The notes beneath the pieces are model-generated. The model was given only the letters and a program-made list of their open reading frames with translations, did not search any database and was not told where the DNA came from. Positions 26,753 through 35,542 of a stretch of DNA of 64,000 bases are shown piece by piece. This DNA comes from Chryseobacterium luquanense (GTDB lineage: Bacteria; Bacteroidota; Bacteroidia; Flavobacteriales; Weeksellaceae). The position numbers were made by a program, and so were the translations under genes. Each line of letters begins with the position of its first letter. Positions within the stretch are counted from its first letter, which is position 1. Location: NCBI RefSeq assembly GCF_026460945.1, contig NZ_JAOVZV010000001.1, positions 1-64,000 of the forward strand, given 5' to 3'.

Positions 26753-27907
26753 ATGAATACTCAATATGATCTTATCGTTGTGGGTGGTGGAATTTTAGGA
26801 ACATTCCATGCTTACCACGCATTGCAGAAAAACCTCAAAGTAGCCATTCTGGAAAGAAACTCTGTTCCTCAGGGCGCAACCGTAAGAAATTTCGGACAGG
26901 TAGTTCCATCAGGAATGGACATTAAATGGCAGAATTTCGGAAAGGAAAGTTTAAAGATTTATAAAAATCTGCAGTCTGAGACTGATCTTACCGTAAGACA
27001 GAACGGCTCAGTCTATATCGCCTCCAACGATGAAGAACTGCAGCTGATCGAAGAACTGGCTCAGATTAACAAAAACAATGATTACGAGTCTGTCATTCTC
27101 TCTAAAAGTGAATGTATTCAAAAGTTTGACGGACTGAGATCTGATTACTGCAAGGGTGGACTGTTTTTCCCCCAGGAAATCTCAGTAGATTCGAGTGAGA
27201 TGATTGTTAAGCTTCATCAATACCTGAAAAGTCAGGAAGGTCTTGATATTTTCTACAACACAACGGTGGTAGAGACTAAGGAAAATAATTCGCAGTGTAC
27301 TGCCATAACTGCTGACGGAAATAAAATCAGGTCTTCAAAGATCATCATCTGCGGTGGACACGAGTTTAAAACATTGTATCCCAAAGTTTTTAATGAAAGT
27401 GATCTCGAAGTAAGCAAACTGCAGATGCTTCAGACCAAACCGCAGGGGATTTATTCGTTACCTGGAAATATTCTGACCGGACTTTCCATCAGAAGATATG
27501 AATCGTTTACCGAATGTGCCTCTTTCGCCAAAATAAAGGAAAGTGATGACAAGGATGCTTTTGAAAAGAAATTTGGAGTTCATATTTTATTCAAACAGGC
27601 TTTAGACGGTTCGGTGATTATCGGCGATTCGCACGAATATGCAGATGCCAGAAATGCTGATGATCTTGGTTATGACCTGAATATGGACATTGACGAATTT
27701 ATGATCCGCGAAGCCAAAAAAATCATCGATCTGCCCACCTACGAAATTCAGAGAAGATGGTTCGGGATTTATTCTCAGTGCAAGACCAAAGATATTTTCG
27801 AGCACAGTGTTTCGCCCAACATTCATATCGTGACGGGCATCGGAGGCAAAGGAATGACCGGAAGCGGTGGTTATTCAAAATTTAATATCAATACAATTTT
27901 TTCTTAA
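26753..27907 (+). CDS. TIGR03364-type FAD-dependent oxidoreductase
   Basis: Flavoprotein of 384 residues of the DAO fold, with the N-terminal dinucleotide site VVGGGILGTFHAYHAL and a C-terminal TGIGGKGMTGSGG. The GATVRNFGQV segment near residue 43 is typical of the TIGR03364 family, which is linked with phosphonatase genes in many genomes and whose relatives oxidise aminoethylphosphonates to phosphonoacetaldehyde. The start at the ATG 26753 follows an A-rich stretch; an upstream frame inside the transporter gene is not used. The next gene is a phosphonatase-like hydrolase, so product and next substrate would match. Confidence 0.85.
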   Translation: MNTQYDLIVVGGGILGTFHAYHALQKNLKVAILERNSVPQGATVRNFGQVVPSGMDIKWQNFGKESLKIYKNLQSETDLTVRQNGSVYIASNDEELQLIEELAQINKNNDYESVILSKSECIQKFDGLRSDYCKGGLFFPQEISVDSSEMIVKLHQYLKSQEGLDIFYNTTVVETKENNSQCTAITADGNKIRSSKIIICGGHEFKTLYPKVFNESDLEVSKLQMLQTKPQGIYSLPGNILTGLSIRRYESFTECASFAKIKESDDKDAFEKKFGVHILFKQALDGSVIIGDSHEYADARNADDLGYDLNMDIDEFMIREAKKIIDLPTYEIQRRWFGIYSQCKTKDIFEHSVSPNIHIVTGIGGKGMTGSGGYSKFNINTIFS

Positions 27908-27912
27908 AACAA

Positions 27913-28581
27913 ATGAACATACAATTATTGGTTCTGGATATGGCCGGAACAACGGTCGATGAAGATAATGTGGTGTATAAAACACTTACAAAAGCTGTTA
28001 ATGATTGTGGCTACGAAGTGACATTAAATAAAGTTCTAGAAATCTGTGCCGGAATGGAAAAAGCAGAAGCTATTAAAAACCTTCTCGAAAACATCGGCGG
28101 AAATACTGATGATACGGAAGCGATATTCGAAAACTTTTCTGATGATCTGGCTGTGGCTTATGAAAATCTTAATGTAAAACCTATTGCCGGAACAGAAGAA
28201 TTTTTATTAAAAGTAAAATCCAAAGGAAAAAAAGTGGTTTTAAATACAGGTTATACTCAGAAAATAGCACAGCAATTGCTTACCAAACTTAACTGGAAAA
28301 TCGGTGTGCATTATGATGCACTGATTACTGCTGATGATGTTTCGGAAAGCAGACCCAGCCCTGAAATGATAGTCCTGGCAATGAAAAAATTCGGAATTAC
28401 AGATCCGAAGGAGGTCTTAAAGGCCGGAGATTCCGCCATCGATATTCAGGAAGGGAAAAACGCTGGTTGCGGAGTGACCATTGCCGTTTTGAGTGGTGCA
28501 CAAACCAGAGCACAACTGGAATTAGCATTGCCCGATCATATTTTAAATAACCTCTCTGAGGCTGAACATATTCTTTTTTAA
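27913..28581 (+). CDS. Phosphonatase-like HAD hydrolase
   Basis: HAD hydrolase of 222 residues. The first motif reads DMAGTTVD: nucleophile D9 followed by Ala at the position where phosphatases have the acid/base Asp. This D-x-A-G-T form is the mark of phosphonatases (phosphonoacetaldehyde hydrolase, PhnX). The cap domain has AGMEKAEAIK with K50 at about the place of the Schiff-base lysine. Later motifs include LNTGYT and the AGDSAIDIQEG loop. It belongs to the PhnX-like (TIGR03351) group; it would split a C-P bond of phosphonoacetaldehyde or a relative. It follows the FAD oxidoreductase by five bases. Confidence 0.88.
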   Translation: MNIQLLVLDMAGTTVDEDNVVYKTLTKAVNDCGYEVTLNKVLEICAGMEKAEAIKNLLENIGGNTDDTEAIFENFSDDLAVAYENLNVKPIAGTEEFLLKVKSKGKKVVLNTGYTQKIAQQLLTKLNWKIGVHYDALITADDVSESRPSPEMIVLAMKKFGITDPKEVLKAGDSAIDIQEGKNAGCGVTIAVLSGAQTRAQLELALPDHILNNLSEAEHILF

Positions 28582-28589
28582 TTACTTCA

Positions 28590-28624
28590 AAAACTGATTA
28601 CGGGAGTTTTCTGTAATCAGTTTT
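28590..28624 (+). terminator. Terminator after the phosphonatase-like gene
   Basis: A perfect 12-bp stem (28590-28601 with 28613-28624) with an 11-base loop and a TTTT tail. The downstream phosphatase gene starts 40 bases later, so it is either read through or has its own promoter within that gap. Confidence 0.8.
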
Positions 28625-28663
28625 ATTTCGGTTTCCAAAAATTAAATCAATAAAATAAGTATT

Positions 28664-30517
28664 ATGAAAACAAAACTTTTCTCCCTTCTGGTTCTTGCGT
28701 CGGCATTGATGGGCGCACAGACCAAAAAAGTCCTGTTTATCGGGATAGACGGTTGCAGGCCGGATGTGATGATGTCATCCAACACCCCAAACATTCAGGG
28801 ATTATTGCCGACCTCAATTTATTCTTTAGATGCCATTACTCTGGCACCGACCTGGAGTGGAAATGGCTGGAGCACGATGCTTTCCGGAGTATTTTATAAC
28901 AAACATAATGTGCAGGACAACAATTTTACGGCTCCCAATTTTACAGCCTATCCCGACTTTCTCTCCAGAATTGAAACGTATAATTCTAATTTGAGAACCA
29001 TCTCTTTAGCACACTGGGCTCCCATCAACAACAATATTATTCAGAATGCAGATGTGAAAACCAATTTCTCTACTGACCTTGCAGTAAAAAACGCGGCAGT
29101 AAATGCTTTGCAGAATGACAATCCCGATGTGCTTTTTGTGGACTTTGATGATGTGGACCATGCAGGGCATTCTTACGGCTTTTCTTCAGCTGTGCCTCAA
29201 TACGTGAATTCTATCCAAACCACAGATGTTTACATCGGTGAAATCCTGACGGCAATGAAAAACAGAAGTACGTATAATAACGAAAACTGGTTGGTAGTCG
29301 TTACAACAGATCACGGAGCAACTGATACAGCTCACGGTGGAGCAAACCTTACTGAAAGAGATATTTTTTCAATTTATTCCAATCCGTCATTTACTCCTCA
29401 GCAGATCAGCAAAACGCAGATTCAGAATACGCCAACGTATAACCGAATGAATTTTCCTGCAGGAACGTATGCGAAACCAGCAGTACAGACTGGTTTTAAT
29501 TTCGGAACAACACAGGATTTCACCATAGAATTTTGGGTGAAACCTAACGCGAGTTATACCAGCGATCCGGTTTTTATCGGCAATAAAAACTGGAATAACG
29601 GTTACAACAAAGGTTTTGTGATTTCAGGATATTCGGGGCAGACCTTTAAAATGAATATTGGTGACGGCAGCAACAGACTGGATCTTGTGGGCGGAAAATT
29701 AGTAACCAATCAATGGAAACACATCGCTGTAACGTTTGACAGAGACGGTCTCGCAACAATGTATGACGATGGAGTTCCGGTAACAGTAGGAAAAATGAAC
29801 ACCATCGGTGACATCACGTCCAACCTACCGTTAACTATTAATCAGGACGGCACCAATACTTACGGTGTGAATCTCGCTGCTTCCTACAAAGATGTAAGAA
29901 TATGGAATGCAAAATTATCGAATGAAGCCATTGTGCAGTGGGCCAATCAGGATATAACGGCTTCGCATCCTTTCTATTCTAATCTTTTGGCAAATTACAA
30001 AATGACTGAAGCCTCCGGAAACAGTTTGACCGATTCAGGGCCTTTGGCAAATAATGCTGTCATTACCGGATCGCCAACGAGAAATCTTCAGACTTCAGAA
30101 ATATTTACCATCCAGAATTATCTGAATACCCCACGGCAAACCGACCACTTTCCAACAGTGCTCAACTGGTTGTGTATTCCGGTTATGTCTGCATGGGGGA
30201 TTGACGGAACCAACAGAATTCCTGCCTGCAACCTGGGAAGCCTGGCGGTAAACGAGCAGGTAAAAAACAGTTCGGATCTTACAGTTTATCCTAATCCGGC
30301 CAGAAACGAACTGACGGTGAAATTTAAGTCTGCTGAAAGTAAAATCAACCTGCAGGTCATTGATTTTTCAGGTAAAACAGTATTAACTAAAGATATACAA
30401 TCCTCTACAGGCGATTACAGTGAAAAATTGAATATTTCAGATCTTCCGAATGCAACCTATTTTGTTGTGGTAAAAGAAGGCAGCAAAAGAACACAGAAAA
30501 CCTTTATCAAAAACTAA
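28664..30517 (+). CDS. Secreted alkaline-phosphatase-superfamily enzyme with LamG and T9SS sorting domains
   Basis: Exported protein of 617 residues. A Sec signal (1-18, ending MGAQ) precedes a type I phosphodiesterase/nucleotide pyrophosphatase-like domain (about 20-250): metal ligand D29 in GIDG, probable nucleophile T63 in LAPTWSG, DFDDVDHAGHSYG, and TTDHGATDTAHGG. A LamG-type lectin domain follows (about 265-410), and the last 75 residues (VYPNPARNELTVKF onwards) are a type IX secretion sorting domain. It probably hydrolyses a phosphate ester or phosphonate outside the cell and feeds the receptor encoded upstream. The exact substrate is not visible. Confidence 0.88.
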   Translation: MKTKLFSLLVLASALMGAQTKKVLFIGIDGCRPDVMMSSNTPNIQGLLPTSIYSLDAITLAPTWSGNGWSTMLSGVFYNKHNVQDNNFTAPNFTAYPDFLSRIETYNSNLRTISLAHWAPINNNIIQNADVKTNFSTDLAVKNAAVNALQNDNPDVLFVDFDDVDHAGHSYGFSSAVPQYVNSIQTTDVYIGEILTAMKNRSTYNNENWLVVVTTDHGATDTAHGGANLTERDIFSIYSNPSFTPQQISKTQIQNTPTYNRMNFPAGTYAKPAVQTGFNFGTTQDFTIEFWVKPNASYTSDPVFIGNKNWNNGYNKGFVISGYSGQTFKMNIGDGSNRLDLVGGKLVTNQWKHIAVTFDRDGLATMYDDGVPVTVGKMNTIGDITSNLPLTINQDGTNTYGVNLAASYKDVRIWNAKLSNEAIVQWANQDITASHPFYSNLLANYKMTEASGNSLTDSGPLANNAVITGSPTRNLQTSEIFTIQNYLNTPRQTDHFPTVLNWLCIPVMSAWGIDGTNRIPACNLGSLAVNEQVKNSSDLTVYPNPARNELTVKFKSAESKINLQVIDFSGKTVLTKDIQSSTGDYSEKLNISDLPNATYFVVVKEGSKRTQKTFIKN

Positions 30518-30540
30518 TAGTTAGAATAATTAATTTTTGG

Positions 30541-30572
30541 AGTACAGACTGAATTTTTGGTCTGTACTTTTT
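30541..30572 (+). terminator. Terminator after the secreted phosphatase-like gene
   Basis: AGTACAGAC (30541-30549) pairs with GTCTGTACT (30560-30568) over a 10-base loop and runs into TTTTT. It marks the end of the phosphonate-type locus. Confidence 0.85.
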
Positions 30573-30711
30573 ATTTTCAGTTAAAAAAAATAAATGTATT
30601 TCAATTATTTCAAATTTGCTTACAGTATTTTGAGAAAATTAATTAGATAATTAATACTGATAACAATTATTTAATTGAATCTCATTATCTTTATTTACCA
30701 AAAAATATACT

Positions 30712-31323
30712 ATGAAAAAAACTATTTTAAATGCATCTCTTGCATGTATCATGTTGTTTACTATAACATCCAGCAGTAAAACACCGGAAAAACCTTTAAA
30801 AGAAATACCTCCTTCGAATGAGCTCATTAATTCTAAAGATTCAGGTGAAACTGAAATAAGAGATTCACTAATTACAAGCGACGATTCATTAGCGATAAAA
30901 ATAAAAGATTACATTACTTCGGAATACTTAAAGCCTGAAGATCTTAGGGTTATTGATGCTGCAGAAAGAAAATTTAATCTGTATCAGATCGACTTGAACA
31001 ATGATGGTAAAAAAGAGATATTCATTAATTTCTTTACGCCTTATTTCTGTGGTTCTGGTGGATGCAGCCTGGCTCTTTTGGATAGTAATTTAAAACTGAT
31101 AAACAAATTTACAGTTACCCGAACTCCTATTACTGTAGACTCCAAAACTGAAAATGGGTGGAAAGTCGTATGGCTTCAGGATGGAAATTCTTGGAAAATC
31201 CTAACCAGCAAAAATGGAAAGTATCCATCAAACCCATCTTTACTTAAAAGTACAAAAGAAGTTCCCGAAAGCAATGCCGTAAAACTTTTTGACGCAACTA
31301 CCCAAAAAACCTATTCATTCTAA
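30712..31323 (+). CDS. Exported hypothetical protein with an EF-hand-like loop
   Basis: Protein of 203 residues with an N-terminal hydrophobic signal (about 5-20). The central part has DLNNDGKKEIFINF, a calcium-loop-like DxNxDGxxE motif of the kind seen in FG-GAP or VCBS-like proteins, followed by FCGSGGCSLALLD and later KYPSNPS. I know similar exported proteins of unknown function in Bacteroidetes and Proteobacteria. It stands alone between the phosphatase locus and a decayed gene, and I cannot assign a function. Confidence 0.7.
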   Translation: MKKTILNASLACIMLFTITSSSKTPEKPLKEIPPSNELINSKDSGETEIRDSLITSDDSLAIKIKDYITSEYLKPEDLRVIDAAERKFNLYQIDLNNDGKKEIFINFFTPYFCGSGGCSLALLDSNLKLINKFTVTRTPITVDSKTENGWKVVWLQDGNSWKILTSKNGKYPSNPSLLKSTKEVPESNAVKLFDATTQKTYSF

Positions 31324-31333
31324 AATTAATATC

Positions 31334-31830
31334 ATGAAAAAATCACCATTCTTAACTTTTTTTTGTTCTTTCTCCCTTGCCAATTTTTACAGCCAGAAGA
31401 TTACCGACGGTGTCACAGTTGACGTCAGCAGCTTGGATGTAACTTTTAATATTCTGAATAGAGAGTCCGTCAATGTTGTCGGCAAAAACTTTGACCGTTA
31501 TAAAGTTTCTGCAACCAACAACAGTGGAAAAAGTATCAATATGAGATTGGCAAATGCACTCAGATCGTAACCAACATCGGCTTGATCGAGGTGAACTGCA
31601 TCAATGTAACCGGAGCGAAATTAACTTCAAAAAAGATCGATTTAAAACCAAAAGCACATAACCTTAATGTCACCTATTGGGCATACAATAAAGACGGAAA
31701 ATATGAAAATTCAGTAATTCCCGTAGTGGCAGGATATTATGTTGATCCTAGAGACAGCTCAACCGACAATGCAATTTTCATTGTACCACAAAGCGAGGAG
31801 CCGAATGTTTCAGTGAGAAAATTACATTAG
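31334..31830 (+). pseudogene. Frameshifted exported hypothetical protein
   Basis: Starts at ATG 31334 with a signal peptide (SFSLANFYSQ). The frame runs to a stop at 31570, but an overlapping frame continues the protein smoothly (TQIVTNIGLIEVNCINVTGAK) to 31830, so one frameshift near 31555 splits the gene. The restored product is about 165 residues, beta-rich, with many Asn, Thr and Val residues. No family was recognised. It stands next to other broken genes. Confidence 0.65.
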
Positions 31831-31863
31831 CTCTCAATAGTTTTCAACTTTAATTCATTGCAG

Positions 31864-32634
31864 ATGAAAAATATTCATTATCTCATCATAGCCTATTTTT
31901 CTGTGGTCTCCTGCATTCGGGAGGCACCTCTTAATCCTGAGGCAGATATTGAAGAATTTAAAATAGATGGTCAGTTTTTATCTTCATCCACGATCATTGA
32001 TCAGGCCAATAGTAAAATATTGATCTACCTGAAACTTGATGCCTACCAAAGTGGAGTTTCGCTTTCCTTAAATTTGTCACAAGGAGCTACAATAATTCCT
32101 GCATCGGGGACACTGGTCAAATTTGATCAGCCTGTTTTTTATACATTACAGTCAGAGTCAGGTGAAAACCAAAAGACCTATTAAGTAGAAGTTGTGGAAA
32201 TTGGAAACTGAACCTTCAACTTCGAAACATGGACAACAAATTCGACAGATAATTATGAATACCCTTTGGATACAGAAGCAAAAAATCTATACCTCGGCGT
32301 TCCTGTATTCGTACAGTTTACTTCAGGAAAAAAATGGCATTACCGACTGGGCAGTTATTTTGCATTTCTACTAAAACCAGAGTTTCAGGGAATTGTTTCA
32401 GACGGCTACATCAGAAACAGGGGTTCAAAAGGTGAAAAAGTAATTATTTCATCAGCAACTTTTGACTTTTCAGATAAAATAAAAAAAGTTCGATTATGGT
32501 CTGTACGAAGGGATCAACAGGGATATCTGCGAGAGATTTTCTTTAGATCTGAGTCTTCAGTGGGGACTGGGATCGGTATTTCCATCATCATTTACAGGCA
32601 GGAATGCATCTTAGCGGTCAAATCCAAAAGCTAA
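31864..32634 (+). pseudogene. PCMD-type lipoprotein joined to an outer-membrane beta-barrel, both decayed
   Basis: The frame starts at ATG 31864 with a lipoprotein signal (VVSC) and an N-terminal part typical of PCMD-domain proteins. In-frame TAA (32182-32184) and TGA (32209-32211) interrupt it; the reading continues in the same frame with FNFETWTTN, the usual start of the PCMD domain. From about 32270 the sequence turns into an outer-membrane beta-barrel (LYLGVPVFVQF, KKWHYRLGSYFAF). A frameshift near 32487 hides its end (FDYGLYEGIN, WGLGSVFPSSFTG in another frame). The two parts are normally neighbouring genes, so a deletion seems to have fused them. Not functional. Confidence 0.7.
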
Positions 32635-33330
32635 AATAATTATGACAACCAGTAAAAATGCAAGCGTACAATAAAGAATATAGCCCGCTAAGCTTTTGAG
32701 AAAAACTTTTTTTGATGACATTGTATTAAAGAACTGCTTATTCGTCCACAGAATCAGGATAAAATCAATAATGATCAGTATGTTTGATACCGTATTAAAA
32801 CCTGAACGTTCTTTTAGGAAATAGAGAATAGGAAGAAAAACGATATGGACACCAAGTCTCTGTGAAGTTTTAAATGCTTCAAAAATGATCACTTCATAAA
32901 AATTATAGCCTGTTTTTTTAAACATAATGTATGTTGTGAACGCATAAATAGGAAGCGTAGCAACAACGAACCAATAGTAATGTTCAAAAATTTTCTCCAA
33001 TATCAAACCTGACGACTCGTCAAGTGCTGATCTGTGGTTCAAATTCAGCAAATGATATATCAGAGCATAGATCGTCGACATAATGATCACCATAGAGATT
33101 GGTCTGAAATGATTGACCCTTTTCCCTTCAATGTAATCATTGATGACATTACCCGGCTTTTCGAAAAGCTTTTTCAAGGAATACCCGATCCCTTTGTCAT
33201 AATGAAGTAGACCATGTTGAACATCTTCCCAAAGAAATTCATGATTGATTCTTTTGGTTTTTGCCGATTGTCCGCATTGGTTACAGTAGTTTCCTTCAAA
33301 CGAGTTTCCGCAGTTTTTACATATCGTCAT
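32611..33330 (-). CDS. DUF3667 membrane protein
   Basis: Protein of 239 residues. The N-terminal zinc-ribbon-like CKNCG and CNQCG motifs, followed by INHEFLWEDVQHGLLHYDKGIGYSLKKL and GKRVNHFRPISM, are typical of DUF3667 proteins of Bacteroidetes. Four to five hydrophobic segments follow. Function unknown. The start at 33330 is preferred over 33342 because it places the CxxC motif at the usual distance from the N-terminus. Its end overlaps the end of the convergent beta-barrel remnant. Confidence 0.85.
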   Translation of the reverse strand: MTICKNCGNSFEGNYCNQCGQSAKTKRINHEFLWEDVQHGLLHYDKGIGYSLKKLFEKPGNVINDYIEGKRVNHFRPISMVIIMSTIYALIYHLLNLNHRSALDESSGLILEKIFEHYYWFVVATLPIYAFTTYIMFKKTGYNFYEVIIFEAFKTSQRLGVHIVFLPILYFLKERSGFNTVSNILIIIDFILILWTNKQFFNTMSSKKVFLKSLAGYILYCTLAFLLVVIIILAFGFDR

Positions 33331-33559
33331 ACTATAAATCATATTATCTTTATCAATAAAATGTATGCTTTGAAATATTTTATATGGTATAAAACTACTA
33401 TTTATTTTTTTTTATTTAATGATAAAAAGATTGAATTCAAATCTATTTCGATTTTTTTGAAAAAAACAGGTCTTCTTATGATATGAAAGTTATTTTGATA
33501 TTACGCTCTTGATACAAAATCAAATTAGATTGGATCTTTTTTCAAAAGTTATTGAGTAA

Positions 33560-33907
33560 AAACTACTTCTCCTTTTCTGTATTTCTGCAGCAACATTCAA
33601 CAATATGGTGAAGGAAAATCTCTATACTACCGACATCGAGGCTATGAAAAAGTACAATGATATAAGGAAGAAATTCTACAACAATGATTTTCCGGCAGCT
33701 ACAGGGTACAGGTTTAAAGACTATATAGATCCGACTCAAAACTGGAGGTCGAACTGGTTGTCTATCTTCCGAAATAGAAAAACGGTAGAAAATCATCTTT
33801 ATTTACTGCAAAATGAAGCTTTTTATACCCATATCATTTTGGTAAGCTATATTTCGATTTTACAAACATCATCTGCCTCTTTCCTCTCTCAGGTCACTTT
33901 CCTTTAG
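33560..33907 (+). pseudogene. Possible exported protein that has lost its start codon
   Basis: The frame reads KLLLLFCISAATFNN, which looks like a signal peptide, then LYTTDIEAMKKYNDIRKKF and further, but a TAA (33557-33559) stands where the start should be and the first ATG (33605) lies after the signal. The protein would be about 115 residues and no family was recognised. The hydrophobic start may be coincidental in AT-rich DNA, so this is a weak call. Confidence 0.35.
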
Positions 33908-34010
33908 AATCCTTAAACCTTCTTATTGATGGTGATTTTCTTTTACAATGTAGTACTTTTTTAAATTTCTAAATTACAGCTCAGGATAAACATCGTTATA
34001 AGATCAATCT

Positions 34011-34298
34011 TTAATCGCTGTCTTGACGGTCTGCCATTTTTTTTAACCATACACACAGGTCAATCTCCGAAGTAAGGTCAAGTTTTTTCCTAAGATTATG
34101 TCGGTTGTTATCGATTGTTTTTATCGACCGGAAGGTATAATTGGCTATTTCTTTGCTGGTGAACCCAAAATATAGATAGGCACAGAGTGTAAGTTCTGAT
34201 GTTTTCAAATTTGGTCTATAAGTGATCAGATTTTCATGAAGATCAGGATAAATTTCCTTAAATCTAGTCAGAAATAGCGGGTCTTTCTTCTTCGCCAT
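34011..34298 (-). pseudogene. LuxR-type helix-turn-helix domain, probably the C-terminal end of a larger regulator
   Basis: The 95 residues form a LuxR-type DNA-binding domain (LKTSELTLCAYLYFGFTSKEIANYTFRSIKTIDNNRHNLRKKL read in segments). This domain normally ends long TPR- or sensor-linked regulators of flavobacteria. The open frame continues upstream of the ATG for about a dozen codons (FDTFQQLAE) in the same family pattern before reaching TGA, so the N-terminal part has been lost. It might still be made as a short DNA-binding protein. Confidence 0.6.
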
Positions 34299-34439
34299 TT
34301 CTGCAAGCTGCTGAAAAGTATCAAAAACTCATGTCATTTCAGTATGGTGAGTTTCCCTCTATTCAAAATTTGGAAATTGAAAGTACAAGAAATTTGTATC
34401 TTTGAACATCGTTGTAAACCTTCATTTATATTAGAACCA

Positions 34440-35003
34440 ATGGATATTGAACAAATCCTTGATAAGATCTATCCGTTATCAGAACCTTCCAGGCTGATAC
34501 TCAAAAGTTATATCACAGAGTTAAGCTTTCCTAAAAATCATATCCTCATCTCCTCTGATAAAATTGAAAAACAACTTTACTTTATCAAAAAAGGGATTGC
34601 GAGAACATTTGTTTTCAATGACAGTGATGAAACTACATTTTCTTTTGGAAAAGAGGGTGACACCATTATTTCTTTCAAAAGCTACATCTCCAATCAGAAA
34701 GGATACGAGGATGTGGAACTGTTGGAAGATTGTATCGTTTACAAACTCAATACGCAAGACTTGCGAAAGCTTTACAATGAAAATATAGAGATTGCCAATT
34801 GGGGCATCAGATTCGCAGAGAATGAACTCTTAAAAGCAGAAGACAGATTGCTTACAAGACAGTTCGGCAATGCTTCCGACCGGTATGAAGTACTATTAAA
34901 AAATTACCCTAATCTATTACAAAGAGTTCAATTAGGCTATATTGCCTCCTATCTAGGGATCACACAAGTCAGCCTAAGCCGCATCAGAGCCAGCATCAAA
35001 TAA
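34440..35003 (+). CDS. Crp/Fnr-family transcriptional regulator
   Basis: Regulator of 187 residues. A cyclic-nucleotide-binding-like domain (about 10-125, SDKIEKQLYFIKKGIARTF in part) is followed by a winged-helix end (LGYIASYLGITQVSLSRIRASI). No Cys pattern for an Fe-S cluster is visible. The start at 34440 is chosen because the longer frame upstream (from 34344) carries residues foreign to the family. It stands directly before two GNAT genes on the same strand. Confidence 0.85.
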   Translation: MDIEQILDKIYPLSEPSRLILKSYITELSFPKNHILISSDKIEKQLYFIKKGIARTFVFNDSDETTFSFGKEGDTIISFKSYISNQKGYEDVELLEDCIVYKLNTQDLRKLYNENIEIANWGIRFAENELLKAEDRLLTRQFGNASDRYEVLLKNYPNLLQRVQLGYIASYLGITQVSLSRIRASIK

Positions 35004-35076
35004 TTACTTTTTTATCATTTGTAAAATTCTTCTATATTTTTAATGCAGAACTTTGTATAAAATTATACAAGTAAAG

Positions 35077-35535
35077 ATGACCATTAGAAAAGCTGTAAAA
35101 AAGGACAGCACGCAAATTTGGAATCTCATGAGAGAATTGGCTGTTTTTGAGAAGTACATTGATAGCTTTGCAATTACTCCGGAAATCGTTCGGAAAAAAG
35201 GATTTCAGAAGCAACCACCAGATTTTTATTGTCTAGTGGCCAGTGACAACGATCTCATCATTGGTATTTTGGTGTATTATTTTTTACCATTCACAGCCCA
35301 AAACCGTCCTGCTATTTATATGAAAGAACTTTATGTCGATCAGAATTATCGCGGTCATAAGATTGGTGAAAAATTGATGTTCGCACTGAAAGAAGAAGCT
35401 ATCATGAACAATTGTTTACAGATAAAATGGACCGTCGCACCTTGGAATACATCAGGTCAAAAATTTTATGAAAGAATTGGTGCATCACAGAATAATGACT
35501 GGCTCAGTTACGAATGGAATACAGAAGAAAATTAA
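35077..35535 (+). CDS. GNAT family N-acetyltransferase
   Basis: 152-residue acyl-CoA transferase. The acetyl-CoA site appears as MKELYVDQNYRGHKIGEKLM (about residues 82-101), followed by the WNTSGQKFYERIG motif. It resembles the diamine/thialysine acetyltransferase-like branch. The chosen ATG at 35077 gives the usual MTIRKA start. It is followed after seven bases by a second GNAT gene, so both are probably co-transcribed. The substrate is unknown. Confidence 0.85.
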   Translation: MTIRKAVKKDSTQIWNLMRELAVFEKYIDSFAITPEIVRKKGFQKQPPDFYCLVASDNDLIIGILVYYFLPFTAQNRPAIYMKELYVDQNYRGHKIGEKLMFALKEEAIMNNCLQIKWTVAPWNTSGQKFYERIGASQNNDWLSYEWNTEEN

Positions 35536-35542
35536 TAGAAAT

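Noticed and set aside
34344..34439. Extended N-terminus of the Crp/Fnr regulator
   Set aside because: The extra 32 residues are foreign to the family, and the ATG at 34440 gives the normal N-terminus.
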